This document shows, piece after piece, positions 26,860-34,844 of a stretch of 64,000 nucleotides of DNA (within the stretch, counting starts at the first letter, position 1; each line of letters starts with the position of its first letter). The translations under genes and the position numbers were made by a program. The notes below the pieces were generated by a model. That model did no database searches and was not told the DNA's origin. It was given only the letters and a program-made list of their open reading frames with translations. The stretch is from the NCBI GenBank assembly GCA_024686215.1, contig JAIBDN010000001.1:44387-108386 (forward strand), read 5' to 3'. This DNA is from Gammaproteobacteria bacterium (GTDB lineage: Bacteria; Pseudomonadota; Gammaproteobacteria; Pseudomonadales; Halieaceae).

Positions 26860-28320
26860 ATGAACGCTCCTGAGAACATACCCGTTGATGGCGATATCGA
26901 GACGCAAATGCAGGCGGTCCTTGAGGCACAACGCGCAGACTACCTGAACGAAGGCGTGGTGAGCGCAGAGACCCGCATCGACCGTATCGATCGCGGTATA
27001 GATGCATTAATCAAGTATCAATCCCAGTTGGTGGAAGCCCTGAACACAGATTTTAGCTGCCGACCTCGCGAAGTGAGCCTGCTGACCGACGTTGGTGCCG
27101 GCATGGCTCCGATGAAACACGCCAGAAAGCACTTACGCAAATGGATGAAAACAGAAAAACGCTCCACCATATTTCCGCTTAACCTGCTGGGAGGCCGCTC
27201 ACGTATAGAGTATCAGCCACTGGGCGTCGTCGGGGTGATTGCGCCATGGAATTTTCCCGTGAATATGGTGTTCAGCCCATTGGCACAGGTGCTGGCAGCC
27301 GGCAACCGCGCCATGATCAAGCCCTCTGAGTTCACTCCCGCCACCTCCGCAGTTATTGCAGATATGGTGAAGGAAGCCTATAACACCAACGAAGTGGCTG
27401 TTTTCCCCGGCGGTCCAGAAGTGGGCCAGGCGTTCTCTGGCCTGGCTTTCGATCACATGATTTTTACCGGGGCCACCTCCATCGCCCGCCATATCATGGC
27501 CGCCGCTGCCCGCAACCTGGTGCCGGTCACCCTGGAATTAGGCGGCAAATCTCCGGTTATTATTTCCCGCAGTGCTGACATCCAGAAAACCCTGGGCCGC
27601 GTTATGGTTGGCAAAACCCTGAATGCCGGGCAGATCTGCCTGGCACCGGATTATCTGCTGGTGCCCGAAGAAAAGCTCAACGAAGTTATCGATGCAGCAC
27701 AACAAGCCGTCAGCAGCATGTATCCCACCCTGCTGGATAACGATCAGTACACATCGATGATCAACGAGCGGCATTTCCAGCGACTGAACGGCTACCTCGC
27801 GGAAGCCGAGGAACGCGGGCAGAAAGTGATCCCCATTAACCCGGCGGGTGAAGACTTCAGCCAGCAGCAGGGCACGCACAAGATTCCTCCCACCCTGATC
27901 CCGGAGCCTGCGGATGATCTGAAAATGATGGAAGAAGAACTGTTCGGCCCACTGCTGCCGATTCGCACTTACCAGAATTTTGAGGAAACCATCGATTACA
28001 TCAATAGTAAGCCGCGCCCACTGGCAGCCTATTACTTCGGAAGCGACAAACAGGAAGAAACAGCCGTACTGCAGCGCACCACTTCCGGCGGCGTCTGCAT
28101 CAATGATGTGATCATGCACGTGATGCAGGAAGAGCTGCCCTTTGGCGGTGTAGGCCCCAGCGGCATGGGCGCCTACCACGGCTTCAAGGGTTTCCAGACC
28201 TTCAGCCACGCCAAGTCCGTTTACCGCCAGGCCGGTGTCAATGTGGCCAAGCTGGGCGGTATGCTGCCGCCCTATAGTAAGACGACAGAAAGCACTATAA
28301 AGATGCAATTGAAGAAATAA
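26860..28320 (+). CDS. calB: NAD(P)-dependent aldehyde dehydrogenase, coniferyl-aldehyde dehydrogenase type
   Basis: A 486-residue aldehyde dehydrogenase of the CalB group, which oxidises coniferyl aldehyde or other hydrophobic aldehydes to acids. The NAD-binding PWNFPVNMVFSPL, the catalytic glutamate in LELGGKSP and the catalytic cysteine in NAGQICLAPDY are in place. The ATG at 26860 follows AGAGGAA; 41 upstream codons in frame come from the promoter region. It is monocistronic. Broad substrate range in the family means the natural aldehyde may be a fatty aldehyde rather than a lignin product. Confidence 0.87.
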   Translation: MNAPENIPVDGDIETQMQAVLEAQRADYLNEGVVSAETRIDRIDRGIDALIKYQSQLVEALNTDFSCRPREVSLLTDVGAGMAPMKHARKHLRKWMKTEKRSTIFPLNLLGGRSRIEYQPLGVVGVIAPWNFPVNMVFSPLAQVLAAGNRAMIKPSEFTPATSAVIADMVKEAYNTNEVAVFPGGPEVGQAFSGLAFDHMIFTGATSIARHIMAAAARNLVPVTLELGGKSPVIISRSADIQKTLGRVMVGKTLNAGQICLAPDYLLVPEEKLNEVIDAAQQAVSSMYPTLLDNDQYTSMINERHFQRLNGYLAEAEERGQKVIPINPAGEDFSQQQGTHKIPPTLIPEPADDLKMMEEELFGPLLPIRTYQNFEETIDYINSKPRPLAAYYFGSDKQEETAVLQRTTSGGVCINDVIMHVMQEELPFGGVGPSGMGAYHGFKGFQTFSHAKSVYRQAGVNVAKLGGMLPPYSKTTESTIKMQLKK

Positions 28321-28325
28321 CGCTG

Positions 28326-28386
28326 CCGCGGGGAATTCTTTACGGCTGGATGAATACCGCAGGCGGTGCAATACTTCCCCTTGCGG
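28326..28386. repeat. Nested dyad between aldehyde dehydrogenase and DUF3012 genes
   Basis: CCGCGGGGAA (28326-28335) pairs with TTCCCCTTGCGG (28375-28386), apart from a two-base bulge, and encloses a smaller ACCGC/GCGGT hairpin near 28355. It lies just after the aldehyde dehydrogenase stop. It may help end transcription, though no T-run follows. Confidence 0.4.
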
Positions 28387-28416
28387 TTAACCTATAAACC
28401 TTGAGGGGATAACAAT

Positions 28417-28680
28417 ATGAAACGCTTGTTGATAGCTGGCAGCATCTTACTACTGGTCGCCTGTAGCGCCGAACCCGGCAGCGAAAAGTGGTGTGCCGCG
28501 AAGAAAGAACAGCCTAAATCCGAGTGGACTGCCTCCGACGCGGGCACCTACACCAAGAACTGCCTTATCGATGGCACCGAGGTAGGCTCCGAGCGCTGGT
28601 GTGAAGATCTGGCCGGTACCCCAAAAGGCGACTGGACAGCGAGCGAAACCAAAACCTACGCCCAGCACTGCGTTATGTAG
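28417..28680 (+). CDS. Small lipoprotein with tandem DUF3012 repeats
   Basis: An 87-residue predicted lipoprotein with lipobox LLVAC (Cys16). The mature part is two copies of one motif: GSEKWCAAKK...SEWTASDAGTYTKNC and GSERWCEDLA...GDWTASETKTYAQHC. Each holds two cysteines, so one disulfide per repeat is likely after export. DUF3012 proteins usually carry one copy. The TTGAGGGG sequence upstream acts as ribosome-binding site. Function unknown. Its last codons overlap the convergent VOC gene by 8 bp. Confidence 0.78.
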   Translation: MKRLLIAGSILLLVACSAEPGSEKWCAAKKEQPKSEWTASDAGTYTKNCLIDGTEVGSERWCEDLAGTPKGDWTASETKTYAQHCVM

Positions 28681-29374
28681 CAGGTTCTAGCAGCAAGCTG
28701 GGAATACCCAGGTCATGGCTTTTTAGCGTGGCCACACGGGTCCCCGGCTTGCGTCCATCGCGTATTCCCGACAACAGTACTCCCGCCTGACTCAGGCGCT
28801 GCGTGGATTGATCGACATCCTGGCATTGGTAAGCGATACCCCAAAACGTATTGCTTGCCGTCGCCTCTTTCCTGGACTCTATTACTTCCAGCGTCAGCTT
28901 CCCGGCGCGAAAGAACAACATACGCCCTCCCCACTGGGGCGCAGTCTTGTCCAGCGCCAGCCTTATTCCCAGATTTTCGCTGAACAAGGCAATACAGGCA
29001 GGAGCATCTGCTGTACGTAAAACCAGGTGATCAACCCGTAAATCCGCCGCCTGCGGCTGTGCTTCGCGAAATTGCGCCGTGGCACTGCCGTCACACAGGG
29101 CCAGTTCCAGGCCCAGAGGGTTGGTATACCTCTCGGCAACGGCGCCGGCATCCGGGGTGGCCAATACCAGGCCTTGTATACGGTTTTCTCCTAATGCAGA
29201 GCGCTCTAATTGCATAACCGTATTGCCCAGGCCAAACCAGACCTGCTCCTTAACGCCCTCAAGCTCGGGCGGCTGATAGGGCGGCACACCCAGCAACTGC
29301 GCGTACTGTTGTGCGGCACTGGGCAGGTCCACGACCCCTGCCACTATCCGGTCAAACGCTTGAACCATCACCAT
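28673..29374 (-). CDS. VOC-superfamily (glyoxalase-like) protein
   Basis: A 233-residue protein with two vicinal-oxygen-chelate modules: DRIVAGVVDLPSAAQQYAQLLG at the N-terminus and VDHLVLRTADAPACIALFSENLG near residue 115. Members bind a metal and act on glyoxal adducts, catechols or as binding proteins. The second module has the typical histidine (VDHLVL), whereas the first begins with aspartate-arginine, so metal binding there is doubtful. Substrate unknown. The upstream gap is shared with the solute-binding protein gene. Confidence 0.75.
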   Translation of the reverse strand: MVMVQAFDRIVAGVVDLPSAAQQYAQLLGVPPYQPPELEGVKEQVWFGLGNTVMQLERSALGENRIQGLVLATPDAGAVAERYTNPLGLELALCDGSATAQFREAQPQAADLRVDHLVLRTADAPACIALFSENLGIRLALDKTAPQWGGRMLFFRAGKLTLEVIESRKEATASNTFWGIAYQCQDVDQSTQRLSQAGVLLSGIRDGRKPGTRVATLKSHDLGIPSLLLEPAT

Positions 29375-29541
29375 TTCACTCTACCTTGTTGAAACTCACA
29401 TGATAAAAGGTTTTGGCATCTTTGCCGAACAGCCTTACACTGACGCCGCTAACGTATTTTTCTATACAAGTGCACTGCAACCGCACGCACGGTAAATACC
29501 AAAGCGGTGACGTCAAATTGAACTCAAAGAGAGATATACCC

Positions 29542-30351
29542 ATGTCTATGAAACTAAAACGCCTGGTAATCGGTGGCCTGCTGGCACTGGTTGCGGCACT
29601 CCCCATCAACTCCATGGCTGGCGAAACCTTGCAGCGCGTGGTCGATTTCAAGGTATTGAAGGTCGGCATGTCCGGCAACCAGCCCCCCATGAATGTTGTC
29701 AACCGTGACGGTGGCCTCATGGGCATGGATGTGGATCTGGCCAGGGCCATGGCCGCTGCCATGCGAGTACAGCTGGAAATAAAGAAAATACCCTTTGGCG
29801 ATCTGATGACCGCTCTGGAAGAAAACAAGGTCGATATGGTGATTTCCGGCATGGCGATCACTCCCGAGCGCGCCGAGCTGGCCTCTTTCATTGGCCCCTA
29901 TATGATGTCTGGCAAGTCCATTCTTACCAAGAGCAGCGTGCTGGCCAAGATCAACTCCCAGGAGGAGGTGAATCGCGCTGACCTTAAGCTGGCGGCACTG
30001 AAGAACTCCACCAGCTCCTCTTTTGTCTCCACCATAGCACCGCAGGCAACGCTGGTAGAAATCGCCGACTATGACGAGGGTATTGCCATGATCCGGGATG
30101 GCAAGGTCGACGCTATGGTAGCGGATATGCCCATTTGCCAACTGTCGGTGTTGCGTTTCCCCGACGCCGGCTTCGTCACGCTGGAACGGCCACTGACAGT
30201 TGAACCTATTGGCATCGCCATCAAGAACGGCGACGCACAGTTCCTCAACCTGGTGGATAACTACCTGGATGCCTACGGCAAGATGGGCGTCATGCAGAAA
30301 ATGCAGGAAAAGTGGTTTAAGGACAGCTCCTGGATTGCCGCGCTGCCCTAG
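29542..30351 (+). CDS. Periplasmic amino-acid-binding protein, family 3, without transporter genes
   Basis: Extracellular solute-binding protein of 269 residues. The N-terminal signal peptide (MKLKRLVIGGLLALVAALP) ends near NSMA. Family motifs include LKVGMSGNQPPMNV, GMDVDLARAMAAAM, VDMVISGMAITPERA and VDAMVADMP. No permease or ATPase genes are next to it, and a rho-independent terminator follows the stop codon, so it is monocistronic. It may serve a distant ABC transporter or act as a sensor. Amino acid or related ligand inferred. The ATG at 29542 is chosen because the signal peptide starts there. Confidence 0.85.
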   Translation: MSMKLKRLVIGGLLALVAALPINSMAGETLQRVVDFKVLKVGMSGNQPPMNVVNRDGGLMGMDVDLARAMAAAMRVQLEIKKIPFGDLMTALEENKVDMVISGMAITPERAELASFIGPYMMSGKSILTKSSVLAKINSQEEVNRADLKLAALKNSTSSSFVSTIAPQATLVEIADYDEGIAMIRDGKVDAMVADMPICQLSVLRFPDAGFVTLERPLTVEPIGIAIKNGDAQFLNLVDNYLDAYGKMGVMQKMQEKWFKDSSWIAALP

Positions 30352-30372
30352 CCTAAAAAATATAACTAAGAC

Positions 30373-30407
30373 AAAAAGGGCGGAGTCTTTGATTCACGCC
30401 CTTTTTT
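30373..30407 (+). terminator. Rho-independent terminator after the solute-binding protein gene
   Basis: AAAAAGGGCG (30373-30382) and CGCCCTTTTTT (30397-30407) form a 10-bp stem around a 14-base loop with the T-run at the end. The A-run in front means it could also work in reverse. It separates the binding-protein gene from the glycerophosphodiesterase gene. Confidence 0.85.
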
Positions 30408-30425
30408 AATGCGGAGAGACTGACG

Positions 30426-31412
30426 CTGAGCAATGCACAACACCCAAGACCCGTAGTTATCGCCCACCGCGGAGCAAGTGGCTATTTGCCGGAACATACA
30501 CTGCCCGCGAAAGCTGCGGCCCACGCCATGGGGGCGGACTTTATAGAGCAGGATGTGGTTCTGAGCCGGGATGGTGTGCCGCTGGTATTACACGACATCT
30601 ACCTCGACAGCACCACTGACGTCGCCCAGCGCTATCCCCAACGGGCCAGAAAGGACGGCCGCTACTACGCGCTGGATTTCGATCTGGCAGAAATTCAGCA
30701 ATTGCACGCAAATGAACGGGTAGAGTGGGACGCTCAGGGTAATGCCACTGCGGCCTTCCCCCTGCGCTTCCCGGGCAGAGCTGAGCTGTTTCGTGTTCCC
30801 ACGCTGGCACAAGAGATAGACCTGATCTCTGGCATGGACCACAGCAGCGGGCGCAGCACCGGCCTGTATGTAGAATTCAAGGCACCCAACTGGCACCAGG
30901 CACAGGGCTACGATCTGGTGAGCGCAGTGATGGCCGTATTACGCGAGAAACAGTATCACGACAGGCCGCGGCAGGTGTTCCTGCAATGCTTCGACGATAA
31001 AACACTGAAATACCTGCGTCATGAGCTCAACACCCCTCTACCACTCATCCAGTTAATCGCCGAAAACAGCTGGGGCGAGGACAGCGCGGTGGATTACGAT
31101 TACCTGCAAACAGCAGCGGGCCTTAAAGATATCGCCAGCTACGCCGACGGTATAGGCCCCTGGATTATGCAGATTTATCAAGGCCGAGATGCCTCAGGCA
31201 AGGCACAGCTGAGCAATCTGGTGAGCCTGGCACAGCAGCAGGGCCTGCTTGTACATCCCTACACCTTTCGCTGTGATGAACTACCCGCCGGGATAGATGA
31301 TTTTAACGACTTATTGGAAATTTTTGTACAGCAAGCCGGCGTGAATGGCCTGTTCACGGACTTCCCCGACCGGGTAAGTCACTATCTGCGGCAAAACACC
31401 AAACCCTCGTGA
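30426..31412 (+). CDS. glpQ: Glycerophosphodiester phosphodiesterase, probable CTG start
   Basis: Hydrolyses glycerophosphodiesters to glycerol 3-phosphate and an alcohol. The catalytic HRGASGY segment (His near position 30465), the acidic [10 protein letters not shown] and LVLHD are present. The first ATG/GTG/TTG codon in frame is TTG at 30486, which lies after the catalytic histidine and arginine and cannot give an active enzyme. The frame is open to 30393 and offers CTG codons at 30420 and 30426; the latter stands seven bases after GGAGAG. Chosen length is 328 residues. No signal peptide is visible, so a cytoplasmic UgpQ-like role is likely. A YjbR gene overlaps its stop. Confidence 0.82.
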   Translation: MSNAQHPRPVVIAHRGASGYLPEHTLPAKAAAHAMGADFIEQDVVLSRDGVPLVLHDIYLDSTTDVAQRYPQRARKDGRYYALDFDLAEIQQLHANERVEWDAQGNATAAFPLRFPGRAELFRVPTLAQEIDLISGMDHSSGRSTGLYVEFKAPNWHQAQGYDLVSAVMAVLREKQYHDRPRQVFLQCFDDKTLKYLRHELNTPLPLIQLIAENSWGEDSAVDYDYLQTAAGLKDIASYADGIGPWIMQIYQGRDASGKAQLSNLVSLAQQQGLLVHPYTFRCDELPAGIDDFNDLLEIFVQQAGVNGLFTDFPDRVSHYLRQNTKPS

Positions 31413-31807
31413 ATTACCAGCAGGCAAGGGACTATCTTCTGGACAAACCCGAAGCCTGGGAGGATTTCCCTTTTCGCCTGGCGGTGGCAGTGATGAAAGT
31501 CGGGGATAAAATGTTCGCCACCCTGTCGAGCAAAGACGACCAGGCCAGCATGAACCTCAAGTGTGACCCCCACGAGGCACAGATACTGCGCGATATCTTC
31601 CCCGCTGTGCGGCCCGGTTACCATATGAACAAGCGCCACTGGAACACCGTGTCGCTGGATGGCAGTGTGCCCCAGGGCGAGTTACAGCGCATGATAGATA
31701 ACTCCTACGCACTGGTGGTGCGCGGCATGCCGCGCAAACAACGCCAGGCCCTGGAGATACGCCACGGCAGCAGCGCGCTGTATGGCGAGACCGCGACAAA
31801 CAGATAG
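31409..31807 (+). CDS. MmcQ/YjbR-family protein
   Basis: A 132-residue protein of the MmcQ/YjbR family, fold similar to double-psi DNA-binding proteins, role uncertain. Seen are [30 protein letters not shown] and [17 protein letters not shown], all typical. The GTG at 31409 overlaps the upstream stop as GTGA, which indicates coupled translation with the phosphodiesterase. Pyruvate kinase follows 40 bp later and may be read from the same message. Confidence 0.83.
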   Translation: MNYQQARDYLLDKPEAWEDFPFRLAVAVMKVGDKMFATLSSKDDQASMNLKCDPHEAQILRDIFPAVRPGYHMNKRHWNTVSLDGSVPQGELQRMIDNSYALVVRGMPRKQRQALEIRHGSSALYGETATNR

Positions 31808-31847
31808 GAGTACAATAGCGGTTTCCACACCCATTCAGCACACCACG

Positions 31848-33308
31848 ATGGAACGCAACGTGACCCCAAAGGTAAATCGTAGGACCAAGATTGTCGCCAC
31901 CATAGGTCCCGGCAGCGAATCGGATAACATGATCGCAAAACTGATCACCGCAGGCGTCAACGTATTTCGCCTGAATTTCAGCCACGGGACCGCAGAGAAC
32001 CACGCGACAGTCGCTCGAAGAATCCGTAAGCAAGCCAATATTGCCGGGCAGTACGTCGGTATCCTGGCCGACCTGCAGGGCCCAAAAATCCGCATCAGCA
32101 CCTTTCGTAATGACTTTGTCGAACTGGCCAACGGCGACCGCTTTCGGCTGGACCTGAACCTGGGTGATGGTGAAGGCGACATCCGCGGCGTGGGCCTGGA
32201 TTATCGCGATTTGTGCAGCTCAGTCTTTCGCGGCGACATCCTGCTGCTGGACGACGGACGCATACGCCTGCGAGTAGATGACGTGGAAACCACCGCGGTT
32301 GACTGCACCGTGATGGTGGGCGGCAAGCTCAGCTCGCGCAAGGGTATCAACCGTCTGGGGGGTGGACTGGCGGCGCCCGCCCTGACCACCAAAGATATCA
32401 CTGACATCGATAGCCTGGCCGAAGTAAAACCCGACTTTGTCGCGGTATCTTTTGTCTCCAGTGCAGAGGACATCCATCAGACGCGCGAGTTATTAGAGCA
32501 ACACCAGCTTACTCCCGCCATTATTGCCAAAATTGAACGCGCAGAGGTGGTAGCCGACGAGACTACTCTCGACGGTATTATCGACGCATCCGCAGGGGTG
32601 ATGGTGGCCAGGGGCGATCTGGGCGTTGAAGTTGGCGACGCCCAGCTTATCGGTATACAGAAAATGCTGATAGCCCGCGCCAGACGCATGGACCGGGTGG
32701 TAATAACCGCTACCCAGATGATGGAGTCCATGATCAGCAACTCCATGCCAACCCGCGCCGAGGTCTTCGACGTGGCCAATGCGGTGCTTGATGGCACCGA
32801 CGCGGTGATGCTTTCTGCAGAAACTGCAGTGGGCAGCTATCCAGTGGAGGTGGTAAGCGCAATGGCCGATGCGGCCCTGGGAGCGGAGCGTCAATCCGTC
32901 GCCCGCACTTCCCGCTACCGACTGGACACCCAATTCACCAGTGCCCAGGAGACCATCGCGATGTCGGCAATTTATGCCGCCAATCACTACGGTAATGTGC
33001 GCGGTATCGCCTGCCTTACCGAGTCTGGCACCACGCCGCTACTGATGTCACGGCTCAGCTCAGGACTGCCCATATTTGCACTAAGCCACCGCAGCGAGAC
33101 GCTGCAGAAACTGTGCCTGTGCCGCGGCGTGATACCTCTGTTTTTTGACGCCACCGCTTTCGATCAGGATAACGTCGAGCCCAGAGCTATAGAGTTCCTC
33201 CTGGACGGTGGCTATCTGCAAAAGGATGACTCCATTTTGCTCACCAAGGGTGAGATTATGGGACAGGCGGGGTCTACCAACATCATGAAAATTCTCCCGG
33301 TGCATTAA
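31848..33308 (+). CDS. pyk: Pyruvate kinase
   Basis: Glycolytic enzyme converting phosphoenolpyruvate and ADP to pyruvate and ATP, 486 residues. The N-terminus RRTKIVATIGPGS, the substrate arginine in NVFRLNFSHG, AKIERAE with the catalytic lysine, VARGDLGVE, and MMESMI are visible. The ATG at 31848 fits the family start; 22 upstream codons overlap the YjbR gene. The glucokinase gene starts 3 bp after the stop, forming a pyk-glk pair. Confidence 0.95.
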   Translation: MERNVTPKVNRRTKIVATIGPGSESDNMIAKLITAGVNVFRLNFSHGTAENHATVARRIRKQANIAGQYVGILADLQGPKIRISTFRNDFVELANGDRFRLDLNLGDGEGDIRGVGLDYRDLCSSVFRGDILLLDDGRIRLRVDDVETTAVDCTVMVGGKLSSRKGINRLGGGLAAPALTTKDITDIDSLAEVKPDFVAVSFVSSAEDIHQTRELLEQHQLTPAIIAKIERAEVVADETTLDGIIDASAGVMVARGDLGVEVGDAQLIGIQKMLIARARRMDRVVITATQMMESMISNSMPTRAEVFDVANAVLDGTDAVMLSAETAVGSYPVEVVSAMADAALGAERQSVARTSRYRLDTQFTSAQETIAMSAIYAANHYGNVRGIACLTESGTTPLLMSRLSSGLPIFALSHRSETLQKLCLCRGVIPLFFDATAFDQDNVEPRAIEFLLDGGYLQKDDSILLTKGEIMGQAGSTNIMKILPVH

Positions 33309-33311
33309 GGC

Positions 33312-34277
33312 GTGGGCGCGCTTGACCAGACAGCATCGAGGCTGGTGGCTGATGTGGGGGGCACCAACACCCGCATTGCCCTTTACGACCCTGCCAACGA
33401 TGAGTATCGCGCCCTTAATACATACCGCAACCAGGATTACAGCGACCTGGAACAGGTCCTCACGCACTGGCTTAACGCGCTCAAGGAAACCCACCCTCTG
33501 GTCTGCTGCATCGCTGCCGCCGCCCCACCCTCCACCGACCGGGTCAATATGCTCAATATCGGTTGGTCTTTTTCCTGCGCCGAACTGGCCAGACAGTTTG
33601 GTTTCATTCAAGCAAGCTGGCTCAATGATTTCCAGGCCAATGCCTACGCATTGCCCTACTTGCAAGACCATGAACGTGTGCTGCTGCGCCACGGGTCAGG
33701 CCAAACCGGGGATACACTGGCTACCATGGGCCCCGGCACCGGTCTGGGGGGCGCCTGCCTGACATCGCTAAACGGTGTGGCACATGCAAAAGATTGCGAG
33801 CCTGGTCATATGGGCCTGTCACCGGCCAACGCACTGGAAATGGAAATATTCAGCATGCTGGTGCCACGCTTTGGAGAAATCCACGCTGAGCGCCTGGTCT
33901 CCGGCCCGGGATTGTTGCTGCTGTACCTTACCCTGGCGGAAATTCGCGGCGAAGCGCCTACCGCACAATCTCCAGCGCAGGTTTCCACCCTTGCCCTGCA
34001 GGGAGAAGACTCCCTCGCAGTGCAGGCGCTACAGACTTTTTGCGCGTTGTTGGGTTCTGCCTGCGGCGATTTCGTACTGGCTAACGGAGCCTATGGCGGG
34101 CTGTACCTGGCCGGGGGCATTGTGCCGCAACTACAGGGCTTTCTCAGTGCCAGTACCTTCACCGGCCGTTTTCGCGAGAAGGGTGCAATGGGCGCACACC
34201 TGGAAGCGGTTCCCCTGTATGTCATCACTGCACCACAGCCCGGCCTCATCGGTGCCGCGCATGCGCCAATTGCTTAG
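33312..34277 (+). CDS. glk: Glucokinase
   Basis: Phosphorylates glucose with ATP at entry to central metabolism, 321 residues. The phosphate-binding VADVGGTNTRIAL opens the protein; WLNDFQANAYAL holds the catalytic aspartate, MGPGTGLGGACL the second ATP loop and CEPGHMGLSP the segment with the glucose-binding Glu/His. The GTG start lies 3 bp after the pyruvate kinase stop, so upper and lower glycolytic steps are co-expressed. The family is the bacterial Glk (PF02685) rather than ROK type. Confidence 0.93.
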   Translation: MGALDQTASRLVADVGGTNTRIALYDPANDEYRALNTYRNQDYSDLEQVLTHWLNALKETHPLVCCIAAAAPPSTDRVNMLNIGWSFSCAELARQFGFIQASWLNDFQANAYALPYLQDHERVLLRHGSGQTGDTLATMGPGTGLGGACLTSLNGVAHAKDCEPGHMGLSPANALEMEIFSMLVPRFGEIHAERLVSGPGLLLLYLTLAEIRGEAPTAQSPAQVSTLALQGEDSLAVQALQTFCALLGSACGDFVLANGAYGGLYLAGGIVPQLQGFLSASTFTGRFREKGAMGAHLEAVPLYVITAPQPGLIGAAHAPIA

Positions 34278-34558
34278 AGCTCCAGAAAGTTGCCAGGTTC
34301 GACGTGGTAACTAACTACGGCATGGCCACGGTGATGCCAGTGACCGAGTGATCAGAAAAGCCGTAAAATTCCCAAAATAGTCGCGTAGGCTATTCAGCGG
34401 GAACGCAGCTATGGTGCTAAACTTATTTTGCTGAGAAGTTTCAGCGGGATTTATGCTCGCGTCGAAGTTCTATCACGTTCCTCGGTACGTTCACCATAAA
34501 TAATTATTAAACTAAAAGGCGCCTGGACATGGTGCCGTCAGCTATACAGGTACCAGAT
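34278..34558 (+). promoter_or_regulatory. Leader region of the cold-shock gene
   Basis: These 281 bp between glk and the cold-shock gene carry no convincing gene. They hold a near-perfect dyad AATAGTC/GGCTATT around 34374-34394, a direct repeat TTCAGCGGGA at 34393-34402 and 34440-34449, and an A/T-rich stretch (ATAAATAATTATTAAACTAAAAGG) before the start. A long structured leader is usual for cold-inducible csp genes; a firm promoter could not be placed. Confidence 0.4.
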
Positions 34559-34765
34559 ATGTCTACTACAACCGGCACAGTTAAATGGTTTAACGAGAGT
34601 AAAGGATTCGGCTTTATCGAGCGTGAAGACGGCCCAGATGTTTTTGTTCATTTTAGCTCCATCAAGGGCGACGGCTTTAAAACCCTCGCCGACGGCCAAA
34701 AGGTCGAGTTCACTGTTACTGATGGCCAGAAAGGCCCCCAGGCGGAGGATGTTATCCCTGTTTAA
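34559..34765 (+). CDS. Cold-shock-domain protein, CspA family
   Basis: A 68-residue single-stranded nucleic-acid-binding protein. RNP1 is KGFGFIER and RNP2 is VFVHFSSI, both complete. The ATG at 34559 ([12 protein letters not shown]) gives the standard CspA length; an in-frame ATG at 34529 would add ten residues not seen in the family. A strong terminator follows within 30 bp. Whether it is cold-induced or constitutive cannot be decided from the protein. Confidence 0.93.
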   Translation: MSTTTGTVKWFNESKGFGFIEREDGPDVFVHFSSIKGDGFKTLADGQKVEFTVTDGQKGPQAEDVIPV

Positions 34766-34787
34766 GGCTTAAGCGCTGAACAGAAAT

Positions 34788-34818
34788 AAAAAAGGAGCTC
34801 ATTGAGCTCCTTTTTTTT
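34788..34818. terminator. Bidirectional terminator between csp and the Ton operon
   Basis: GGAGCTC (34794-34800) and GAGCTCC (34804-34810) form a perfect stem with a 3-base loop, flanked by an A-run in front and a run of eight T behind. The symmetry suits termination of the cold-shock gene on the plus strand and of the TPR gene (stop at 34845) on the minus strand. Confidence 0.88.
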
Positions 34819-34844
34819 GACCCGCATATAGCCCGAGCTGGGAA

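Noticed and set aside
27538..28371. 277-codon minus-strand frame opposite the aldehyde dehydrogenase
   Set aside because: Shadow frame; no family resemblance, and the plus-strand gene is complete.
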